64,000 nucleotides of DNA, from contig OY783194.1 of the NCBI GenBank assembly GCA_963678675.1, positions 35,442,278 through 35,506,277 of the forward strand, read 5' to 3'. Origin of the DNA: Xiphydria camelus (taxonomy: Eukaryota; Arthropoda; Insecta; Hymenoptera; Xiphydriidae). The notes beneath the pieces are model-generated. The model did not search any database. It was not told the origin of the DNA and saw only the letters and a program-made list of their open reading frames with translations. The translations under genes and the position numbers were made by a program. Positions 35,130-46,451 of this stretch are shown here, one piece after another (positions within the stretch are counted from its first letter, which is position 1; every line of letters starts with the position of its first letter).

Positions 35130-36180
35130 TAGGGGCGGAAAATGAATTAGAGGCAAACGCATCCGCGGAGAGCGTTTCTGCATGGATTACGTGACGTCTG
35201 GAAGCGAACGCGAAGTCCTCACGAAAATCAATTCCCGTATTTTTCTCGTCGCGCTGCGGTGCCTCTCGGCCAAACGAAACGGCCGATGAGAGAGCGATCC
35301 ATCAGCGAACGATTTTGCGCGATAATCGCGTACCGTATGCGCGACCGATATATTATATAATTCAACGTTGTCTAGGCTCGATCTCGACGAAGCGTCGATT
35401 TATGTCTTCTCCGATGCGTTGCGCTTCGAAACCAGTTTTTCTCTATATCTACGAGTCCAATTTTTACGCACGTCCTCGCCGTTCGAAATTTCTTTTTCTT
35501 CGTCTCGCGCTCGCTCGCGACGATTCCGAAATACGCTACCTCGTCGTTGCTTCCCCCGCGCGCGAAACCCCGTCAATTTCGCAAAGTGTCTCCGCCCCGG
35601 GATGCACCTCCGTCGTCGTAGGAGCGCGCGCGCGCCTCTCGCGCGGCCCGGAAATTTGTCCAGTGCCCAGAATTACGGGGAGGGCGCATAATGGCCCGTG
35701 GGATCGCGTTCGTTCCGCGTCGTTACGTGGCCCCTGCGTCTCGCGCCGCGGCATACGGTTCCACGTTCAGCGCGCCGCGGCCGTCCGCGTGCAATCGGTA
35801 ATGACGGCGCATCGGCGAGCGCTACGACAACGTGCAGGAGCGAGCGCTCCGACGCTCGAATCGAAATTGGAACCGCGCGCGGATAACGCGGAACGCGTTG
35901 CGTAGGTAATACACACGGTACGCGTGGATAATGGCGAGCGCGCTTCGCGTTTAGAATATGCGAAGGCGAACGACGAATGCGAATGTCTGGAATCAGTCGT
36001 TCGGCGAGTCATCATTCGCCCGTGGCGATAAGAATTTATCCACGTGCGAATTCAACGAATGGAAGGGAGAGTTGCGATATGAAAAGTGCATCAAGGACGC
36101 GAAAAACTGCACGATATAAGAATATTAACGGATAAGTAAAAAAAAGTCGTCCTTCGATATACCGCATTCACGATTCAAAA

Positions 36181-36390
36181 TAATTTGGTTAAAATGACGA
36201 AACGCATCCAGTTAGATGTGTTTAATTGTCCTAAATAAAATACTGGTCGGTTGAACCAAATATCAAGTTATTCCACAACCAAATGTTTGGTTACTCTAAT
36301 CAAAAAATGGTCAGACTAACCAAACAGATGGAGGATCCATATTTCACTAAAAAGTCTGGTCATCATCTTCAAGGTTTTGGTTAAATAAAT
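36181..36390. mobile_element. Family B MITE next to a family A copy
   Basis: GGTTAAAATGACGAAACGCA, GAACCAAATATCAAGTTATT, GGATCCATATTTCACTAAAA and CAAGGTTTTGGTTAAAT follow the order of 61164-61401. The outer ends are lost. Confidence 0.8.
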
Positions 36391-36410
36391 AAGTAAGGTA
36401 AGGTAGTAAT

Positions 36411-36872
36411 AAGGAAGAAATGGTTTATTTGTAGCTAATAAAGATTTGTTCGAATAGAACGAAATAAACATTTTGTTGGAACAAGTAAATACTGGTTAAC
36501 TATTACGATATTTCTTTGGCAAAATTAGATCCTTCCGGACTACCGTTTGAATGAAATAAACGTTTTAATAATTAACATATATTTTCTTGTCCTACGTGGA
36601 AAACAAAAATCGTAACAGTTACGAAGTTTCTGGTAAACTTCTGTGCAAAGCCAATTTATCGTTACGACTACAATTTTAGTCAGAAATAAAACTTGTCAAA
36701 TTCTCAAGCGTTGCTATAGGTAATTTCTACTAAAATTATAGTTATCGTAACAATCAATTGGCCTCGTTCCGAAATTTACTACAAACTTTACAAATGTTAC
36801 GATTAATTTTTTTCCGTGTAATAAAATGTTTACTTCGTTACGCGAAATTATATTTATGAACTGTTTTCTCCG
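36411..36872. mobile_element. Family A MITE, copy 4, interrupted by family C
   Basis: The left part (GGTTTATTTGTAGC, GAACGAAATAAACATTTTG) and the right part (ATAAAATGTTTACTTCG ... GAACTGTTTTCTC) are one family A copy. The family C insertion at 36595-36818 splits it. Confidence 0.85.
36595..36818. mobile_element. Family C MITE, copy 3, inserted in family A
   Basis: It begins CGTGGAAAACAAAAATCG and ends AATTTTTTTCCGTG, with TA at 36593-36594 and 36819-36820. Removing it with one TA restores CTTGTCCTAATAAAATG, equivalent to CTTGATCCGATAAAACG in the 22-kb copy. Confidence 0.9.
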
Positions 36873-36946
36873 CAAAAATCGCCTTCCCCTGCATTCGCGA
36901 GAATAAAACACCGCGCCGCATAAGCCATAAAAAAGAAGACACTCAC

Positions 36947-37142
36947 TTGTAGGATCCGTGCGTGTTGTGGCAGCTCCCGTGCACGCACGGATCGCTGTTG
37001 CACTCGACGATGTCGTCCGCGCAATTGGGTCCCGTGAAGCCCGGAGCGCAGGTGCACTTGTAGCCGTCGTCGAGCGAGCGACACTCGGCCCCGTTTCGGC
37101 AGGGCGACGAGGCGCAGTGGTCTTGTCGCTCGCAGTGCTCGC
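36947..37142 (-). CDS. N: Notch exon: end of EGF3, all of EGF4, first half of EGF5
   Basis: This Notch exon has an acceptor (TTCGCAG) ending at 37143 and a donor GTGAGT starting at 36946. It starts with two bases that complete a Gly codon and ends with two bases of a Lys codon. The reading begins GEHCERQDHCASSPC, continues with CRNGAEC and CTCAPGFTGPNC (EGF4), and then DIVECNSDPCVHGSC and HGSY (EGF5). It lines up with fly Notch EGF3-EGF5 with the same intervals. CASSPC in EGF4 and CNSDPC in EGF5 fit the O-glucose consensus C-X-S-X-P-C. In EGF5 only four residues lie between cysteines 2 and 3 (CVHGSC) instead of the usual five, so its O-fucose site is atypical. DIVEC resembles the calcium-binding EGF start. 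Confidence 0.95.
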
Positions 37143-37892
37143 CTGCGAAATTGAGAGGAGACGCGTGAGTGTGACGCGCTCGAATTGGAAATCGGTGCGG
37201 CGACGAGGGGGTCGTCCCCGGGACCTCCGAGGATGGAGGTATATCGTCGAGGTATGCGACCGCGGGATACCTCGCGGAGCGCTGATCGGTGGAACTAATT
37301 ACCGCCGGGCGACCCGTACTCGCTCCGCGAGACGTCTTTGCTTCTCAGGCTACTTAGAGCGACCGGTACCGGCCGCGGTGCTCCGTCGAGTGGAGCGAGA
37401 GTATCGACATGGCTCGATTGAATCGCTATTTCGAAAATACAGCGAATATGGCGCGTGCGACATTAACCAACGAAACAAGAATGAATGTTCCGTTTAATAA
37501 TTACTGAAATACCACATCGAATCGGTACAAATTCAAAGACTCCACTGAGAACCCCTGTCCAAAAGGTTCCGCCGCGGCGAAATGCGCCGCATTGCTCTCC
37601 GCCAATTATCCGCGCGAGCAGGCGATACTCTCCCTCCCTTCCGCGGCGTCTCGCTCGCGCTATCCCACCCCCGGATTCCGGGGGACTCCTAGATTTATTT
37701 GTCAACCGGTCGCACGTGCCCGCGTCGTTCGGTAGCGCGCGCGCGCATGCAAAGACCGCGCGCGCGCGGAATCTCTGAGCGCGTCTCCTCGCGAAAACCG
37801 GGGCGAGAAGAAGGAGGAAGTCCTTCTCGGGGGCGCGCGAATTTAAGTGTCGTCGATTCTCGCGCCACGCGCGCGCCAATTCCGAGACTCAC
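37143..37892 (-). other. Notch intron of 750 bp inside EGF3
   Basis: A short phase-1 intron interrupts the GYTG/E motif near the end of EGF3. The donor is GTGAGT, starting at 37892, and the acceptor is TTTCGCAG. It is CpG-rich and contains a short CG tract near 37738-37775. No element or nested gene was seen. It is the only one of the four Notch introns here that is not multi-kilobase. Confidence 0.93.
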
Positions 37893-38164
37893 CGGTGTAT
37901 CCAGTGGCGCAGGTGCACACGTACTCCCTCAGCGACCTCAGATTGCAAACGGCGCCGTTCATGCAGGGCGACGAGTCGCACGCGTTTGCTATGGGGATCT
38001 CGCAGAGGCTCGCGGTGAAACCCACGGGGCAGGAGCACTCGAAGGACGGAGTGCCGCCGCCCAGGGTCTCCTTGACCCTGCAGGACCCGCCGTTTTGGCA
38101 GCGCGGTCCCGTGTGGCAAGGATTGAGGTGCTGGCAGTACTCTCCCACGTACATGGAGGTGCAG
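37893..38164 (-). CDS. N: Notch exon: end of EGF1, EGF2 and most of EGF3
   Basis: This is the most 5' Notch exon in the window. The acceptor TTTCTTTCAG ends at 38165 and the donor GTGAGT starts at 37892; the 272 nt are open throughout. It begins at cysteine 5 of EGF1 (CTSMYVGEYC). EGF2 follows as NPCHTGPRCQNGGSC, ECSCPVGF and SLCEIPIANA, and EGF3 as CDSSPCMNGAVC and YVCTCATGYT. This reproduces the fly Notch N-terminal ectodomain, including the variant EGF2 with its long C3-C4 loop and the SLCEI...NAC linker. CDSSPC in EGF3 fits an O-glucose site, while CMNGAVC lacks the Ser/Thr needed for O-fucose. The preceding exon must end in phase 2 and supply the signal peptide and EGF1 cysteines 1-4; I did not find it. 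Confidence 0.95.
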
Positions 38165-38365
38165 CTGAAAGAAAATTGGAAAAATTGGATGAGTATTTTT
38201 ATTCTGCGCCTTGTGTGTGATGAGAAAATTGTTATGCGTTTTTTTTAATTAAAATCATATATCATTCGGTACATCGATAAAATATTTTGTTCGCCGCGCA
38301 AAAGTTGTATCCAATCGACGCGGAATTTCTGTAAAATAATTGCTCTCCTAGCGAAAATCGCGAAT

Positions 38366-38433
38366 AGAAGACGAAGACGAAGACGAAGACGAAGACGAAG
38401 ACGAAGAGACGAAGACGAAGATGAAGAAGAAGC
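38366..38433. repeat. (GAAGAC)n repeat
   Basis: About ten hexamer units with slight interruptions, about 200 bp upstream (in gene sense) of the Notch EGF1-EGF3 exon. A (GAA)n tract lies at 38711-38733. Confidence 0.9.
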
Positions 38434-39628
38434 GAACGAACGCGGAGACACGCAGCGGCTCTCCCCTTCCGCGGCGTACACGACGCATTGAGCGCATGCC
38501 GCGGAATACTCGTAAACCCCTAAGACCGTGCGCGCGAAAAGAAAACCGATAAAATTAATTGTGATCGGGCGAAGAAAGACATTTTACTCGTTCCTTCCCA
38601 CCACCGCCACATCGTAGCGAAGCGCGACGTCGTCTCTTTTGCAGCGGCAAGCTGCGTCGCCGCGGCTGGCGGAACGCGAGAAGGATTCGCGGAGTCGTAG
38701 AGAGTTCTGCGAAGAAGAAGAAGAAGAAGAAGAACGAGTCCGCGGTGTATTGGATGACCAGAGCTGGATGAGGGATGCGCGTGGAGGAAGGAAAATAATC
38801 GCCAATTATTAGCCATTATTGTCAATCGTCTCAGGTCGACTCAAATAAATTTAGTCAACAATCTTCATAACGTTAAAAATTGTCTCCATTGAGTCCCACT
38901 TTTCTAACGCGCCGCAAAAAGGAATTTCATTTCGAATTAATCAAAGGCGTCGATCGCCTCGACGACATTCCGATAGGAGCGGTACCGTTTCCCGCGCCGC
39001 TTAAGGTCGGACCGGACCGCGTCGCGCGAGGCAACTCTGCACGCGGCGAGAGAAGACGCCAGAAATGCATCGTATGGAAGAGCGCATTGTCCGCGGACGC
39101 AGCTGGTTTCTCGATTGCAGCGACCGCAGGCCGCCGGCCTCGGTTGCGCGCAAAGTCGGCGTTTCTATAAACGGAAGTGAAACGCGACGCGACCATTATC
39201 GGCCGATCGCGGCATCGGGAGCCTGGGAGCGGTCAGGGCCGGTGAGCAGAGCGAGGGCGCGAGCGAGAACGGGCGATAACGGAGAGCAAAAGAAGAGGCG
39301 AGAATTTTCACGGTCGAATCATAACGAGCCGTGATGACGCGACGATAGCGCTCCCCCCTCCCTCAACGCTAACAATTTTCCGAGTGACTCGTTCGCTAAT
39401 ACGCGACGACTCGTTACAGCCGCGCCCCCGTATCAATCACAATCTCTCAGCAATAAAGTTCCACTCTGCGCGAGCTGCCGTGCAAAAACTGCACGGAGAT
39501 TATACCTATGTGCGGTAGAAGGTATGCGATATATGGTGCGCTGTACATATATGGGACGAAGTAATACTCGAGTGGGGGGTTGGGTTGCAGCTGTGGTAGG
39601 GCGCGAAGAGGGATGTACAGCGAGGTGA

Positions 39629-40018
39629 GAAAGTTCTAGCGCTCTCTTTTCGTATTTCTAAAAAAGTATATCTAATTCCAGCTTCGCCCCAATTATCTTA
39701 TCTAATTATAGAAAATTCTGTACGAATAATAATTGTACACGATGAAATGAAGTCACCGAAGATAGTGGACTAAGTTCTAATGCTCTCTTTTCGTATTTCG
39801 CTTTTTTAAATAAGCATATCTAATTCCAGCTTCGTCCCGATCACCGTAAAAAATTCTATGAGAATAATTCGACGCGATGAAATGAAGTCACCGAAGAGAA
39901 ATAATTAAATTTTACTACTTTTTCTTTTCGTTTTTCGCTTCCTTGAAAAGTACGTCTAACGTACAAAATTCTATACGAATAATTCAACGCGATGAAATAG
40001 AGTCACCGAAGAGAACTA
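39629..40018 (+). repeat. Three-unit tandem repeat, period about 130 bp
   Basis: Each unit runs from CTCTCTTTTCGTATTTC (or TTTCTTTTCGTTTTTCG) through TAATTCCAGCTTCG and AAAATTCTATACGAATAATT to GATGAAATGAAGTCACCGAA. The third unit is the most diverged and lacks the CAGCTTCG block. Confidence 0.85.
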
Positions 40019-41187
40019 ACTCCAGCTGGCCCCTGACCACTGTAGCGGCCAATGAAAACCAGAGGCCAGCTCGTCGTTCCTCCCCTCCTCGCACCCTACC
40101 CCGCAGCCCCCATCGCCGAGACCCGGAAACGCGACCTCTCCGTGCCACACACACACAGGTACACATTTTCGTTCCCCCCTATCATTGACTCGCGCACCGT
40201 TCGTCGCAGCATCGCGGCGTTGTACTTCGTTATCGAGGGATGTTTACAGAGAGAGAGAGAGAGAGAGGCACGCATAGCGGCCCGGTGTAGCGGGGCGGAG
40301 GAGGCGAACGAGGCGCATCGAATGCGCGCCGTGGCTTGTATCAATTCACATTTCAATGCAAATTGCTTCCAACTAATGCCACTACCGTGCGCTGATACAA
40401 CGCGCCGCGCCGCACCGCCCATAGGATGTTGAGCTATTCGAGCCCATCTCCGACGGTCATTTAGTTTTTCTCGAATTAGATCCGCGTTGCACGACCCGGC
40501 GTCGAGCGCGTCTTCCTCTCCCTCCCTCGGACAATGCGTGAGTGGGTATAAGCGAGCGCGCATAAGCATCTCGGTATCCTACGTGTGCACGGGATAGGCG
40601 TATACCACCGCGCAGCGGCGGCGGCGCGTTCCGTGCGGGGCTGTAAGTATACGGTGCAGCGGCGGCGGCGATTCGCGCGAATGAGCCCCACGGGTTCAAA
40701 GTTCGCCGGTCAAAGGCGCCGCGCTCCGTTGACACGCGTATAGCCGCCCTTCCGCGGTACCGTCGGGTTTACACGGCGATTAGCGCTTTATTAAGAAATC
40801 CGGATTTTACGGTGCACCATCTGCTCGTATAGAAATATCATAACCGCGTCCCGCCGCGACCCCGGAGAAAGTCACGTGGCGCGTTTGAGTTATTAGTTAG
40901 CACCTCTTAGCGTTCGCTTTATGACGTAAATCGCCTACAAATAAGACGGCCTTTAACGGCACCGCGCGCGCGCGCGCCCCGTCCACGGGTGCGAGAAGGA
41001 TCTAAGGGTGAGGGGGAGGGAGCGAGGAGGAGATGAGGAAGTATGAGAGGAGACGGTGAGTTATTGCTGCGCTGGGAAAAATGTTAAAAATTTCACGACA
41101 ATGCTGGTCGCTTATTAACATAAGAATCAATTCTGGTTACCAAGGCACAATACGTAGGTATTTCTATTTTAGCTACAGGTGTGTACA

Positions 41188-41634
41188 ATCGTCCCCCGAA
41201 CTAGAGGAATTCGCACTAGTGGACTGTAACGAAGCGTGTCGGCCGAAAGGGACATTCCGGACCTTCCTAGGTAGACCGTCGAGTCCCGTAATTTCCATAT
41301 TTCCATATCTATTTAGCAGTGCCGTATTCCTTACTGACAAGCAGATGCAGATAAATTTTAGTCAGTTTTCGTTGCAATTTTCAAGTATGAATACGATGTC
41401 GGAAAGGAAAAGTAGAAATCGTCCAACTCTTACAAATTATAAATTACAATTACTTTTCATAGCATCAATGCAGGGATAACAGAATAGGACACTTGGAAAG
41501 ACCTGGTCACTCGGTTCATTGATACGACACTGTTGAGGCACCGAGGGTCCGAGCACCTGCTGCTTTTCTTCGTGCTTTAAAGAATTCGCACTAGAGGAAA
41601 TATTCCCCGAGCTTTCCTCTAGTGCGGGGGATGA
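41188..41634. mobile_element. Inverted-repeat element of about 450 bp
   Basis: TCGTCCCCCGAACTAGAGGA at the left faces TTCCTCTAGTGCGGGGGATG at the right. The motif GAATTCGCACTAG occurs just inside both ends. No second copy or clear target duplication was seen. Confidence 0.45.
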
Positions 41635-43595
41635 CTTATAGTTATTTCAGTAATACATCTTATTACTACTTGATATTGGTCTAGTTAACCTCGTTTAGCC
41701 TTAAATTATTGCTACGAATTCAAATTCTCGATATTCTTGCAATATGCGATTCTGTCGAATTAACGTAATCGCGCCCCATTCAATTTTTTAATTTAAAAGT
41801 CATAAAGTCGATTTAACGGAATAATCGAATCCCTCGAGATCCTTTATTCACCCTATAAATTCGTCAAATTGAATTTATAGTCACGGTTCGCACCTTCGGT
41901 GGAGAATCCCACCAAAAAAAATAATTAACTCACTGGGAAAACGAGAGGATCACGCACCGTCGAAGAAAAGAAAAGCGCCCGAATTCGAGAACGTGTTAAT
42001 TCGAGAAGCCGGACGCGACTAGGGCCGAGATCGAACAAAACGGTACAAATTCGAATCCTCGCGCGGCAGTCGCACCAATTTAATTGAATTAACAGAACCG
42101 TAAAGCGTTACCTACCGACGTATACAATGACAGAAACGAAGACAGAAGCCGACATTGAGCGCTCGCGGAACAGAGGGAGCTGTAAAATATTTCATTACAC
42201 GCGCCGTAATAAATGTTTATGACGAGAGAGGCCGCGGCGCGTCGATGCGATGCGCCGGGCGCGCTCCGGGTGCCCGGCAGTCGCGCAGCGGCTGCATCGG
42301 TGCGGTAATTCCCCACCGCAAGCGTTTCGTTGGAAAATCGAAGCGGAGGAATGTCAGAGATTCGCGCAATAAACGAATTGTGACGTGAAACGTGCGATTG
42401 TAAACATTTCGGAATTTATATTCCGTGGAACGAGAACGATGGGAACGATGACGGGCGATAAAAGAAAAACTTTTAACGCGGAAATTTCGTTTACGCGGAA
42501 TACAATTTCGTCTAAGAGGTTCCCAACGAAATCGTGCCTCCGTTTCAATTTTTTTCCGCAATAAAGAATAAGGATATCGCATTCGTCAGGCGAGTCCGTT
42601 GCCCGGAGGAAGGGAGGATCGTGGAGGGGGCGAATGATGCGTGCGATGCGAGCGTCGGTCGCGCGAGCCTCGCGACCATGGCTAATCGCGCTAACGGACT
42701 GCTGCCGCTAAACAGCTTTATAATTGGTGGGCATTGCAATTAGAACGCGTCGTATATCACGTTTCCTACTGTGCGCTACGCGCGGATGCGTTGCCGCGCT
42801 CCCCCTGTGTTGTGTAATTTTTTTTTTCCTCAACATCATCTTCGCCTTCATTCCCGAATACTGTGTTCCCTCGATTGCTCCGAAATTAAGAGTACATTAA
42901 AATATCGCATCTCTCCGTGATGTACGCGTAAGCCAGAAAAAAAAAATTAAAATTCATCTCCTTTTTTGTACGCGTAATTATATTCTCTTCGTGCCTTCAA
43001 AAGCGCGGCGATTTGATCGCATATTCTCCGAGCTTTTTTTTTTCGTTACTTAAATATAGCGCGGGAAATTGGTCACGCTTCGCGATGGCGGTGCGGACAG
43101 GTGTCGGTAGATCCGCGAGGAACGAGAGAGAGAGAGAGAGAGAAGGAGAGACGACGATTGTTGCTATTTAGTCATAGCCGTGGCCTGAAACTAACTGTTA
43201 ATTTGATTCCGCGATCAAGTGCGTGGGAACGCACCGGCGGAGTGCCCCCTCTTTTTTACGGAGTTTTACGGGGGAGGAGCACTCGTCGCTTGCAGGCCCC
43301 TGCAGCGTTGGAGCGTAACTGCACCCTAAAGCTGACCTCAATTGGACCAATTCCCCCCGACTGGACGCTCCTTAATTCCAGCATTGCACAGTATACAGCC
43401 GCGCGGCGATATTACGTAATGGACACGGGTAACGGGAACCGCGTGACGACTCGACTCTTTCGGGAATGTATATCATTTGAATGTGTGTGATACATGCCAG
43501 TGCAACTCTTTTTACTTTCAGGCTAAATAAGATGAAAAAAAGAGAAAAAGTAAATCTTTTCTTGACGTAAATAATTCAACGAAGAATTCCACCTA

Positions 43596-43675
43596 ACCCA
43601 GGCGGAAAAATTCGATATATTTTGTATATGATCCATATACGGTTTTGGTCTTATATGGACCGAAAAAAAAGGACG
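43596..43675. mobile_element. Family F fragment
   Basis: CCCAGGCGGAAAAATTCG and CATATACGGTTTTGGTCTTA match one end of family F. The other end is missing. Confidence 0.6.
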
Positions 43676-43778
43676 TTTCAAAATATAGCAATCAATCCTA
43701 GATAGTATGAGGGACAAACTGCAGGTAAAAATGTAGTGATGAGACAATTATGAATTCGATTAAATATACTATACTGTA

Positions 43779-43946
43779 CACTCAAAAAAATTTGGCCACA
43801 ACTAGAAAATTATAATAATTGCAGTGATAATTTTCTTCGCAATAGCAAGAATTCTTGCTACGCTAGCAAAATTTTTCTAGTTGTCACCAAATAACGTCTG
43901 AGGCAGCCAGAAATATAGCTGGATTAGCTAAATATTTTTTTCAGTG
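43779..43946 (-). mobile_element. Family D MITE, copy 2
   Basis: It begins CACTCAAAAAAATTTGGCC and ends AAATATTTTTTTCAGTG, with TA at both borders. It is the reverse complement of 9906-10062 with high identity, including TAGCAAGAATTCTTGCTACG. Confidence 0.9.
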
Positions 43947-44615
43947 TATAGGATTGAAATTTACGCTTGACAGAAGTACATTTTACACAGTACAATATTC
44001 AACCGAATTCATAAATGCGCTATCGCTAGATTTCTTAAACGGAATGTTTTCCCCATACCTTCTGATATCAATCAATACACACCTTGAAGCATCATTTTTC
44101 TCAGTGTCCGAGCATCAGAAGAAACCTCCCCACCGGAAGACGCCGGCGCAACTTCGTCACGTCACGCTCTCCGGCGAGGGTGTGCAGTTAAAATTGAATT
44201 TCATTTAAATCCGCAGTCCTCATTTGCATCGGACGCGTCGCGGCAAGAACGAGCGCGGGACGACCACGCGCAAGAAGCGGCGCGGTCCCATTACGAATCG
44301 TGACTGTTTATAGGAGCGCCATCGGTCGTCGATGACTATTGGTTAAGCGTCGGAGAGGAACGACCGGTAAAACTTGTACAAATATAGGCGACAGCCCAAG
44401 AATACACCTTTCGAGACGCTCGATCGGATCCGTTCGGTACCCGTAGCCCGCGATAGTCGCGTCCAATACGGCCGATCGCTCGAGAGTATCGAAACCGTTC
44501 GACGCGGCGAGTTCGTCGTCCCCCTTGTTCGCGCCTTCGTCGTTTCCAACTCGAAATGGAAATAGAAGAAGCCGCGGAGCGAACCTTTTAATTAGAGTTC
44601 TCGAGCGAGAGTTTA

Positions 44616-44885
44616 TTAACCCTTTAAGTGGCAGAAGACTGGGGCACATTTTAAAACACATTATATAAACTCTTTTCATGTATATAATATTTCTTGCAAT
44701 GAAAAAAAAATCGTTTTCATATTTTTTAAAATTATAGATACTTACCTACTTATTTATATTATTTTTTTCATATGTATTAGAATTTACATTTATCTTGTGC
44801 AGTATTAGTTTCCCATTAAAACATCAGCTATAGGAGACTTAGGCCTGGTGGGAAGCTATTCTCCCAGTACAACTTAAAGGGTTAA
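44616..44885. mobile_element. TTAA-bordered piggyBac-type MITE (CCCTTTAAGTGG ends)
   Basis: TTAACCCTTTAAGTGG at the left and CAACTTAAAGGGTTAA at the right. The TTAA duplication followed by CCC is characteristic of piggyBac. The interior is AT-rich and non-coding. Confidence 0.85.
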
Positions 44886-45969
44886 CGGGGAGAGGAAATT
44901 GTCGGAGTGCACAAGAGTCTGCTCGTCGTCGCGCGTAGGCCGTCGATGGTTGTTTTTTGTTGTTGTTGGACCGTCGGCGAACTCGGGAGACGATCGGGAG
45001 TTATATAATAATACACTTATATATAACTCGGCGGAGTGTCGTGGAAGTTATACGAGATACGAGAAAAAGAGTAGAAGCGACGGAGATTTGACGGGAAAAA
45101 ATGCAGAGTACATCGTTATCAAAATACCGGGTAAAGCTTCCGCTTCGTTTTCTCCTATTCGACTTTTTACATGCTTTCACAGCGTTATCCGTTATTTCCA
45201 CCGGTAATGCGCTTCGCCCGGTAATATCAGGTATTTTTCAGAAAGAATTTTTCTTCTCGGCGCGGATACCCGTATTTATCTTCTCCGCAACGATACCCTC
45301 CCTCCCTCTCTTCCATCTGTCTCCCACGACTGTCGTAATGCAACATCTTCACGCACGAGCCGCAATACAAACCTGTGCGGCACACCTCGACTGATCTACC
45401 TACAATACATCCACCGGTCCCGCTTCGATCCATATTGAGATAAAGTCCGGCGAGAACGAATTATAATAGATTGGAGAACGCTCGAGCGTGTATATATGTA
45501 ATATTTATACAAGCGAGGGAGTGACATATACTCTGCCGCGAGAGGCGAGAAAAGCGACAGTTTTATAATCGCGCGAGATATCCCAAATCCATCCGATACC
45601 GCGGGGAAAAAGTTCAAGCGTGTGTTTGTGTGTGGTTAATTCCAACGGCTCTATTTGCCCGCGCGGTGTCCGACGGGTGCTTTTTCACCGCGCGGATGTG
45701 TGTTGTTTGATTTAGAATGCACGGTTCGTTGAACGCCATCCACCGCCGGCGGTGGGCGGCGTGGCGAATTGGGAATGGGTGGCGTGGGGGAACTCGCGGT
45801 TCTCCGAGCGTCTCGAATCGTCCGGAGAGAAAAGCCCGGGTTATTGTCTCTTCCGAACGAGAACGTCGCGGTTGAAAGGAACCGTGAAGAGCGATGCGAT
45901 GAGCTTGCACTACCGAAGAACGTTTCCAATGGTCGCTTCGGCAGGCTTCGCAGCCCCTGTTTGTGTATT

Positions 45970-46445
45970 TCATTTTAGGGGGAATGGGAGAAATTTTGAC
46001 AAGAAAAAGAGGGCAATTTTGATTTAAAAAAAAGGAGATCTTCCAGAAGTTAGAAACGCGCAGTGGTTTAAAGAAATAACAATGTCTAGGATGACTAATG
46101 AAAGATCAATATTTATTAAGCGAATAAAGGATGTCTTTGCAACTCAAAAGCATTATACCTTATATTATGAAATTTAAATCTGAGCATTAGGTACAATCTG
46201 ATTTAAAGAAACGGGACCATTTGTCAAATCTAATACAGTTTCCGACAAGAAACATTGATTCAGCCAGGTTATTATAATATACTTTAAATGAAGCATTGAT
46301 GCAGGTGGGTAAGGTAAAATTTCTGGTATAATTTTAGCATGAAAAAAATGACCATTCTCACTCTTCTTACTCAATCCGAAACGATGAAAAGAAAAACTCA
46401 ACTGAGAAGCTGAATAATAAGTGGTTTTGGAGAAAAAAAACCGCG
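45970..46445 (+). repeat. Dispersed repeat H, copy 2
   Basis: It is collinear with 14641-15120 from TTCATTTTAGGGGGAATGGG to GAGAAGCTGAATAATAAG. It ends immediately before the palindrome at 46452. Confidence 0.75.
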
Positions 46446-46451
46446 AGTATT

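Larger units (their letters stand above)
14478..36946 (-). other. Notch intron of about 22.5 kb inside EGF5
   Basis: This intron separates the two halves of the EGF5 domain. It is phase 2, with donor GTGAGT at 36946 and acceptor CAG at 14478-14480. It contains the candidate signal-peptide micro-exon at 16002-16051, the large inverted-repeat elements at 18598-20214 and 32602-35129, and many small TA-flanked elements. The stretches 15180-18590, 20220-22010, 22510-24280, 24450-25330, 27000-27800, 30100-30760, 30900-31700 and 35135-36175 are CpG-rich sequence with chance open reading frames and no feature I can support. A poorly defined AT-rich patch lies at about 15740-15960. Confidence 0.85.

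Noticed and set aside
35315..35905. 196-codon plus-strand frame
   Set aside because: Arg-rich, low-complexity translation of CpG-rich DNA, with an overlapping frame open on the other strand.
9868..43228. Isolated matches to the Su(H) site (YGTGRGAAM), for example near 9868 and 43220
   Set aside because: The few single matches are what chance predicts in 64 kb; no clusters or paired sites were seen.
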